Source: Erwinia sp. | GTDB lineage: Bacteria; Pseudomonadota; Gammaproteobacteria; Enterobacterales; Enterobacteriaceae | Assembly (NCBI GenBank): GCA_003512805.1 | Contig: DOOK01000344.1 | Coordinates: forward strand, 1-11,931 | Direction of reading: 5' to 3' | DNA: 11,931 bases | Shown: in pieces, positions 7,708 to 11,931 of the stretch | Position numbering within the stretch: the first letter of the stretch is position 1 | Layout of the letters: every line of letters starts with the position of its first letter | Notes under the pieces: model-generated | The model's input: the letters and a program-made list of their open reading frames with translations, nothing else | Told to the model about the DNA's origin: nothing | Databases searched by the model: none | Translations under genes and position numbers: made by a program

Positions 7708-9093
7708 ATGCCGCGTAGCCAGACACGCATCGCTTTAGTAATGGAAAACGTGCGCAAACAGATAGCCACTCGCGCTTATCTTCCCGGCGCGAGCTTGCCT
7801 TCCCTTCGTCAACAAGCACGTCTGTCCAACGTGTCGATCTCTACCGTAGTGGAAGCCTATGAAAGGCTGGTGGCAGAAAACGTGATTTCAGCCCGACCGG
7901 GTGCCGGGTTCTTTGTATCGGGCCCGGCGGCTCCGCTCGATTTAACCCGGCAAACGGTGGATAAAACGCGCGACATTGATCCCTTATGGATCTCACGCCA
8001 GGCGCTGGAGGCCGATCCCCAGCTCCTGAAGCCAGGCTGCGGCTGGCTCCCGCCGTCATGGATGTACGAAGAAGGCATACGTAAAGCGATGCGTTTGGCA
8101 GCGCGAGCGCAGAATACGCTGCTGACTGACTATGCCACGCCTTACGGACACGTTGAGTTACGGCAGCTGCTAGGTCGAAAACTGGCAAAAACGGGAGTCA
8201 CCGCGACGACAGATCAAATCATGCTGACAGAATCGGGCACCCAGGCCGTGGATCTGATCTGCCGTTTTTTGCTCCAGCCGGGAGACTGCGTGCTGGTTGA
8301 CGATCCCTGCTATTTCAATTTCCACGCGCTGCTTCGCGCGCATCCGGTAAAAGTTATCGGCGTGCCTTTCACGCCACAGGGACCGGATCTGGCGGCTTTT
8401 GCCCATATTCTGCAAACCTGTTCGCCGCGGCTCTATATCACTAATGCAGGCATTCATAATCCTACCGGCGTATCGCTGACGCCAGTGGCGGCCCATCAGA
8501 TGCTTAAGCTTGCAGAGGCGGCCGGGCTGATTATTGTTGAAGATGATATTTTCGCCGATTTTGAAACCTCTCCGGCGCCAAGGCTGGCAGCTTATGATGG
8601 TTTACATAACGTGATCCAGATTGGCAGTTTTTCCAAAACGGTTTCGGCAGCGGTTCGTTGCGGCTATATTATCGCGCGGCGTGACTGGATGGACAGCCTG
8701 GTCGATTTGAAAATCGCGACCAGCTTCGGTGGCGGTCAGCTTGCCTCAATGCTGTTGTTTAGTGCCCTGACAGGCAGTGGCTATCGACGACATATGGAAT
8801 CGGTGCGGCTCCGGCTGACGGTAGCGATGCAGGCTACGCTGGAAAACCTGGCGTCGCTGAATATCAGGCCATGGCACACTCCTCAGGCTGGCATGTTTCT
8901 CTGGTGTCGCCTTCCTGATGGCGCCGATGCCGCGCAGATAGCTCGCGCTTGTTTAAAACAGGGCGTCGTGCTGGCACCCGGTAACACGTTTAGCCAGTCC
9001 GGGTCGGCATCGGATTTTTTGCGATTTAACGTCTCGCAGTGTAACGATTCTGCCATCTTTTCTGCGCTGAAAAGCGCCCTTAAGCCGAGTTAA
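7708..9093 (+). CDS. MocR-type transcriptional regulator (GntR winged helix + PLP aminotransferase-like domain)
   Basis: A 461-aa protein of normal MocR length. Residues 1-70 form a GntR-type winged helix: LPSLRQQARLSNVSISTVVE, then AYERL and GAGFFVSGP. Residues from about 110 on form a fold-type I aminotransferase-like domain that binds pyridoxal phosphate. Its marks are TESGTQAVDLICRF, the Asn of HNPTG (251), VEDDIFADFE (Asp279/280), and the Schiff-base lysine Lys310 in IGSFSKT, followed by the phosphate-binding Arg in VRCGY. MocR proteins sense PLP or a PLP adduct with an amino compound and control nearby genes. The start ATG 7708 has GGAGGAAG at good spacing. It is divergent from the EamA exporter and upstream of a LysE-family exporter on the same strand, suggesting control of amine or amino acid export. 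It does not look like an active aminotransferase gene in a pathway. The effector is unknown. Confidence 0.93.
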   Translation: MPRSQTRIALVMENVRKQIATRAYLPGASLPSLRQQARLSNVSISTVVEAYERLVAENVISARPGAGFFVSGPAAPLDLTRQTVDKTRDIDPLWISRQALEADPQLLKPGCGWLPPSWMYEEGIRKAMRLAARAQNTLLTDYATPYGHVELRQLLGRKLAKTGVTATTDQIMLTESGTQAVDLICRFLLQPGDCVLVDDPCYFNFHALLRAHPVKVIGVPFTPQGPDLAAFAHILQTCSPRLYITNAGIHNPTGVSLTPVAAHQMLKLAEAAGLIIVEDDIFADFETSPAPRLAAYDGLHNVIQIGSFSKTVSAAVRCGYIIARRDWMDSLVDLKIATSFGGGQLASMLLFSALTGSGYRRHMESVRLRLTVAMQATLENLASLNIRPWHTPQAGMFLWCRLPDGADAAQIARACLKQGVVLAPGNTFSQSGSASDFLRFNVSQCNDSAIFSALKSALKPS

Positions 9094-9141
9094 TTTTATT
9101 TTCAGCACTCACTCCGGCAGCCGCGTAATTTTTTCTTTTAA

Positions 9142-9161
9142 TATCCTGATTAATCAGGATA
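9142..9161. promoter_or_regulatory. 20-bp perfect palindrome upstream of the LysE-family gene
   Basis: TATCCTGATTAATCAGGATA is a perfect dyad in the 141-bp gap between the regulator gene and the exporter gene, about 75 bp before the exporter start. A T-rich tract precedes it and GATACT overlaps its right end. It could be an operator for a dimeric repressor or a weak hairpin. It does not share the CAGTACA core of the operator at 7650, which argues against the same regulator acting here. Confidence 0.6.
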
Positions 9162-9234
9162 CTTTGTGTACGTTGAGCGAAGGCTTCTCACCGTCCGATG
9201 AAGGGCGCCACCCGGCTATAAGGATCTCTTCCGT

Positions 9235-9870
9235 ATGCAATTTTCCAGCGGTTTTTTTCTCAGCCTGTCGCTCTGTCTGGATATTGGCATTGCCAATATC
9301 GCCATGATAACCCTGGCCATGCAGCGCGGCTACTTTCACGGTTTCTGGCTGGGCATCGGCACCTGTGTCGGTGACCTGGCGTACGCGCTGCTCGCGCTGG
9401 CCGGTATGACGGTGTTGCTGCAGTTTACTGCGGTACGCTGGATGCTGTGGCTTGGCGGTGGCGCAATGCTGCTGTGGTTCGCGCTAAAAATGACGCTGGC
9501 TGCGTTCCGCCGTCAGGACGAATTGCGCACTGACAGGCAGCAGCAGGCCAGACCGCTAAGCAGGGAGTTCGGCCGCGGCGTGATGCTTGCTATGTCCTCT
9601 CCTACGGCAATCCTGTGGTTCGCCACCGTTGGCGGTGCGCTGATTTCCCGAATGGGCCAGCACAGCGCAACGGATGCGGGCTGGTTTCTGGGTGGGTTTT
9701 TTCTGGCGGGCGTGTTCTGGACCTGCGTGCTGTGCCTGGCAGGCAGCTTCGGCGGCAGGCTACTGGGCGCACGCCTGCTGAAATATTCCTACATGGCCTC
9801 TGCCGCCATCTTCAGCTACTTCGCGATTTACGTGATTGTTTCAGGCTATCGCGAGTTTATTGCAGTCTGA
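9235..9870 (+). CDS. LysE/RhtB-family exporter
   Basis: A 211-aa inner-membrane protein of about six helices, the usual size of LysE/RhtB amino acid exporters. The first helix and loop, LCLDIGIANIAMITLAMQRG, followed by YFHGFWLGIGTCVGDLAYAL, follow the family pattern G..xG...G.GD. The Pro-Gly usual in the first helix is replaced by an Ile-rich stretch. The cytoplasmic loop (FRRQDELRTDRQQQARPLSR) and the next helix, LAMSSPTAILWFATVGGAL, match the family's conserved NP/SP region. Members export amino acids such as lysine, threonine, homoserine or leucine; the substrate here is unknown. AAGGA lies about 10 bases before ATG 9235, a slightly long spacing. It is on the same strand as the MocR gene but separated by 141 bp with its own palindrome, so it may be transcribed on its own. 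Confidence 0.88.
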   Translation: MQFSSGFFLSLSLCLDIGIANIAMITLAMQRGYFHGFWLGIGTCVGDLAYALLALAGMTVLLQFTAVRWMLWLGGGAMLLWFALKMTLAAFRRQDELRTDRQQQARPLSREFGRGVMLAMSSPTAILWFATVGGALISRMGQHSATDAGWFLGGFFLAGVFWTCVLCLAGSFGGRLLGARLLKYSYMASAAIFSYFAIYVIVSGYREFIAV

Positions 9871-9872
9871 AT

Positions 9873-9909
9873 CGCCGCGCCGATAACCGTAGAGGCTGGC
9901 GGCGCGGCG
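9873..9909 (+). terminator. Hairpin between the LysE-family gene and the rpn pseudogene
   Basis: A 9-bp GC-only perfect stem (9873-9881 with 9901-9909) with a 19-nt loop lies two bases after the exporter stop and 16 bases from the end of the convergent rpn gene. There is no clear T run on either side, so it may act in both directions weakly. Confidence 0.5.
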
Positions 9910-9925
9910 TTCAAAGCAAAATAAT

Positions 9926-10136
9926 TCAGTGTTTGATTTGATGGAGGTCGTCCGGCGACAGTCCGGTCACTTCCATAACGGCTGCGCGGTCAAAACCTTT
10001 CGCCAGCATGTTGCGGGCAATCTTCAGGCTGGCTTCGCGTTCACCCTCCTGATGGCCCTTGCTCAAGTCCCTGCTTCATTCCCTGCAGCATTCCCTGTTC
10101 TCTGCCCATCTCTTCAAGCCTTTTTGCTATGGTCAT
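9926..10136 (-). other. Possible internal start in rpn (intragenic antitoxin-like C-terminal product)
   Basis: Inside rpn, ATG 10136 (MTIAKRLEEMGREQG) is preceded by AAGGA at 7-nt spacing, a good ribosome-binding site within coding DNA. E. coli rpn genes are reported to make a short C-terminal protein from an internal start that blocks the toxic full-length protein. Here the internal frame would give 69 aa if the one-base insertion were corrected, but only 31 aa as the sequence stands. The role is inferred from the family. Confidence 0.35.
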
Positions 10137-10859
10137 CAGTTCATCCTTATGCTGTGGCAACGCCTCTGCCAGTTCATGGAGAAATCCTTTTACATCGGGC
10201 GTTTCTCCTGCCTGAATCATATAGTTTATCAGCGCGGCCTGCTGTTGACCGCTCAGATCGTTATCCTGCATCAGCTGAGCGATAGGGATAAACAGTTCGT
10301 GCAGATCGCGAAGGCGAATATGTTTTTGCCGCAGCGTCAGCAGAGCCATTTTGCGGTGCTTTAAAATTTCATCATCCGGAATAAGAGTAATATCGGCCAG
10401 CGGAAAATGGCCGCTGTAAAGCTGTGCTGCGTGCCTGGGTTCATTAAAAAGATCCAGCCAGTTCATGCTGTGATAAGGCGATCGGCCGCCCTGGAAAAAC
10501 AACACGGGTATCACCAGCGGCAACATGTTATGTCCGGCATCCAGATGTAGTTGCATAGCTGCAATGGCATACCGCAACAGGCGGAAAGGCATCATTTTGT
10601 CTGGCGAACTCTAATGCTCAATCAGCACGTAGACATAGCAGTCGCCGCGGACGGTCTTAAGGGAGTAAAGGATATCGCTGTAGCAGGCTCGCAGGTCATC
10701 ATCGACAAAACTGTCCGACTCAAGCCTGAGCGTCTTTAAATCACAGATTCCCCGTAGTGACTCGGGCAGATACAGTTCCATAAAATCCTGGGCGTGCCGC
10801 GTATTGGACAGAAAAGTTTTAAAGATTGCGTCATGCGGTATAGGGGTACTGTTTTGCAT
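9926..10859 (-). pseudogene. rpn: Rpn-type recombination-promoting nuclease (YhgA-like, PF04754), broken twice
   Basis: Rpn proteins are PD-(D/E)XK-type DNA nucleases related to transposases; some act as toxins with anti-phage activity. The frame starts [19 protein letters not shown] at ATG 10859, with AGGA 8 nt upstream, and continues through [20 protein letters not shown] to YVYVLIEH. There a TAG (10611-10613) stands where relatives have CAG for the Gln of IEHQSS. The same frame resumes SSPDKMMPFRLLRYAIAAMQ, LPLVIPVLFFQGG, DITLIPDDEILKHRKMALL and the tail REQGMLQGMKQG. A further extra base in a GGG run near 10055 gives a premature stop at 10041. In the correct frame the end reads GEREASLKIARNML, AKGFDRAAVMEVTGLSPDDL, HQIKH and stops at 9926. 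Correcting both faults gives 310 aa, the normal family size. Catalytic candidates are Asp62 and Glu81. The single amber codon lies in the nuclease core, so the full nuclease cannot be made without suppression. Confidence 0.88.
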
Positions 10860-10886
10860 TTGGGCCATCCTGTGCCGTAGTAATGA

Positions 10887-11249
10887 AAAAGCCTGCAAAT
10901 TGCGGGTGCATTACAGGCCAGGGGCGTGAAGCTGGCGCTCGGAGCCAGCCTCTATGACCCGTCAGACGCGATGGGGAAAATGTTTTTCAACGTGCTGGCG
11001 ACCTTCGCAGAATTTGAAGGCGACCTGATACGCCTGCGTACCCGGGAAGGAATGGCCATTGCCCGGGCAATAGGGAAATTACGGGGGAAACAACCAAAGT
11101 TGTCAGAAAAACAACAGAGAGAGCTGTGCCGGATGCATGAAACCGGCCAATACTCGATTAGCGACCTGGCTGAATTATTTTCTGTGTCACGGCCAACAGT
11201 ATACCGGACGTTAATACGGAGTCGGACACTTCCGGAAGGGAGTAAATAA
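10887..11249 (+). pseudogene. Serine recombinase (Tn3-type resolvase/invertase), C-terminal remnant
   Basis: Recognisable resolvase sequence begins at about 10899 with [20 protein letters not shown] and continues MGKMFFNVLATFAEFEGDLI, RLRTREGMAIARA, then the DNA-binding helix-turn-helix ISDLAELFSVSRPTVYRTL, ending at TAA 11247. The long E-helix and the HTH domain are present. The whole N-terminal catalytic domain with the active serine and arginines is missing: an in-frame TGA lies at 10884 and the 5' region of rpn follows. The GTG at 10926 is therefore not a genuine start. Such resolvases belong to Tn3-family transposons or invertible segments. The remnant marks an old mobile element, truncated at the point where it meets the divergent rpn gene. 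No terminal inverted repeats or res site are visible. Confidence 0.88.
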
Positions 11250-11328
11250 GCGAAAGGATTGTTAATTGAAAGTAATACAGGCACAGATATGCAATATAAG
11301 TCATTTTTACATGGACCAGGACTTAATC

Positions 11329-11931
11329 ATGCCAGTATCAGCGTTGCAGCACAGAGTTACAGCCGGAGCTTATCAGAATAAACTTCACGATAATATCAGG
11401 GGAAGCTCCACAACACCGGCTCAGGGCATAAACCGGGACCACTCTGCCATCCCGGATGGAATACACCATTTAGGAAGCAGCATTAACAGAGCAGTCAATT
11501 CTCACGCAGAACTGAGCAGGCCCCAGACTACATCTCCGCGACAAGGCATAGCCGCACCGCTGTTGATGCTGTTGAGCCAGGCTCGGTTCGCTGATTCCCC
11601 CTTAGCTGCAGCTGGCAGAACAGCCGTATCCGGGAGCGAAATGAAACATCCAGTGTCTGAAAACGTTGAGCAATCGGATAACGATAATAATTTACTCAGC
11701 ACTCTCTGGAATCCTATCCCACAAACCCTGTCCAGGGCGGGTGAATTTATGCTTCAACATGACCCTTTGCGCTTTCCAGAAGCCAGTGCCTTACCCGCAG
11801 GAGGATACCAGAATAAAGCAATAAAAAGATTTCCCAGATATGCTGTTTTTCAACCGAAAACAACAACTTCCTCCCCTGTTCCTGATGATGTTAAAATCGA
11901 AAAATCCAGCTTTTCGATTTTAACATCATCA
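11329..11931 (+). CDS. Unrecognised protein, 3' end outside window; possible type III effector
   Basis: An open frame of 201 codons runs off the window end. I choose ATG 11329 because AGGA lies about 8 bases upstream; ATG 11311 is in frame without a site. The protein begins MPVSALQHRVTAGAYQNKLH. The first acidic residue is Asp21, an aliphatic residue is at position 3, and the first 100 residues are rich in Ser, Thr, Gln, Asn and His with no membrane segment or Sec signal. These are the classic features of a type III secretion signal in plant-pathogen effectors. Later parts read LLSTLWNPIPQTLSRAGEF, DPLRFPEASALPAGGYQNKA and RFPRYAVFQPKTTTSSPVPD. I recognise no domain. It lies 79 bp after the resolvase remnant, as a transposon passenger might. 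No HrpL box (GGAACC..CCAC) was found upstream. Codons after 11910 may be artefactual because they lie in a perfect inverted repeat. Function is open. Confidence 0.6.
   Translation, partial: MPVSALQHRVTAGAYQNKLHDNIRGSSTTPAQGINRDHSAIPDGIHHLGSSINRAVNSHAELSRPQTTSPRQGIAAPLLMLLSQARFADSPLAAAGRTAVSGSEMKHPVSENVEQSDNDNNLLSTLWNPIPQTLSRAGEFMLQHDPLRFPEASALPAGGYQNKAIKRFPRYAVFQPKTTTSSPVPDDVKIEKSSFSILTSS
11883..11931. repeat. Perfect 21-bp inverted repeat ending exactly at the window edge
   Basis: The arms 11883-11903 and 11911-11931 are exact reverse complements separated by 7 bases (ATCCAGC). The right arm ends on the last base given. The repeat lies inside an open coding frame, where such a long perfect hairpin is unexpected. 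A fold-back artefact at a contig end is the simplest explanation; a real hairpin or mobile-element end is possible. Confidence 0.9.

Noticed and set aside
9615..10364. Plus-strand frames spanning the LysE-family gene end and opposite rpn
   Set aside because: They are shadows of the exporter and of the minus-strand rpn pseudogene; the two sides do not make one protein.
11250..11328. HrpL-dependent promoter before the effector-like gene
   Set aside because: No GGAACC with a correctly spaced CCAC was found in this gap or just before it.

Overview
The window looks like chromosomal DNA of a plant- or environment-associated enterobacterium, most likely Erwiniaceae (Erwinia or Pantoea type). This is inferred from gene content and from how closely the malate:quinone oxidoreductase, YdeP and BluF proteins match the enterobacterial forms I know; no database search was possible. 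Ordinary metabolic, sensory and transport genes fill the first 9.9 kb. The last 2 kb is accessory DNA with broken genes. The window probably ends at or near a contig edge, because a perfect inverted repeat finishes exactly on the last base.

Left part (1-5340): the 3' end of mqo (+), then a terminator, then a gap of almost 1 kb. That gap hides a small minus-strand gene for a class II microcin-like peptide (1373-1554). It has a textbook double-glycine leader in one frame and a Gly/aromatic-rich, cysteine-ending bacteriocin-like C-terminus in another, separated by one missing base. A complete ydeP-type molybdopterin oxidoreductase (-) follows with a strong terminator. Next comes a heavily frameshifted remnant of an ABC transporter substrate-binding protein of the ThiY/NMT1 type.

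Middle part (5454-9909): bluF, a BLUF photoreceptor joined to an EAL domain, converges on an EamA-family exporter gene. The exporter is divergent from a MocR-type (GntR/aminotransferase) regulator. Their shared 120-bp control region has two overlapping sigma70-like promoters and a perfect inverted repeat with a third half-site, which suggests the regulator controls both itself and the exporter. A LysE/RhtB-family exporter lies downstream of the regulator behind a 20-bp perfect palindrome. Together this looks like an export locus for an amino acid or another small metabolite.

Right part (9926-11931): an Rpn-type (YhgA-like) recombination-promoting nuclease gene is broken by an amber codon in its catalytic core and by a one-base insertion in its tail. 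It abuts a serine-recombinase remnant that has lost its catalytic domain. Next to that starts an unrecognised open reading frame that runs off the window. Its N-terminus has the features of a type III secretion signal, so it may be an effector carried in by the transposon whose resolvase remnant lies beside it.
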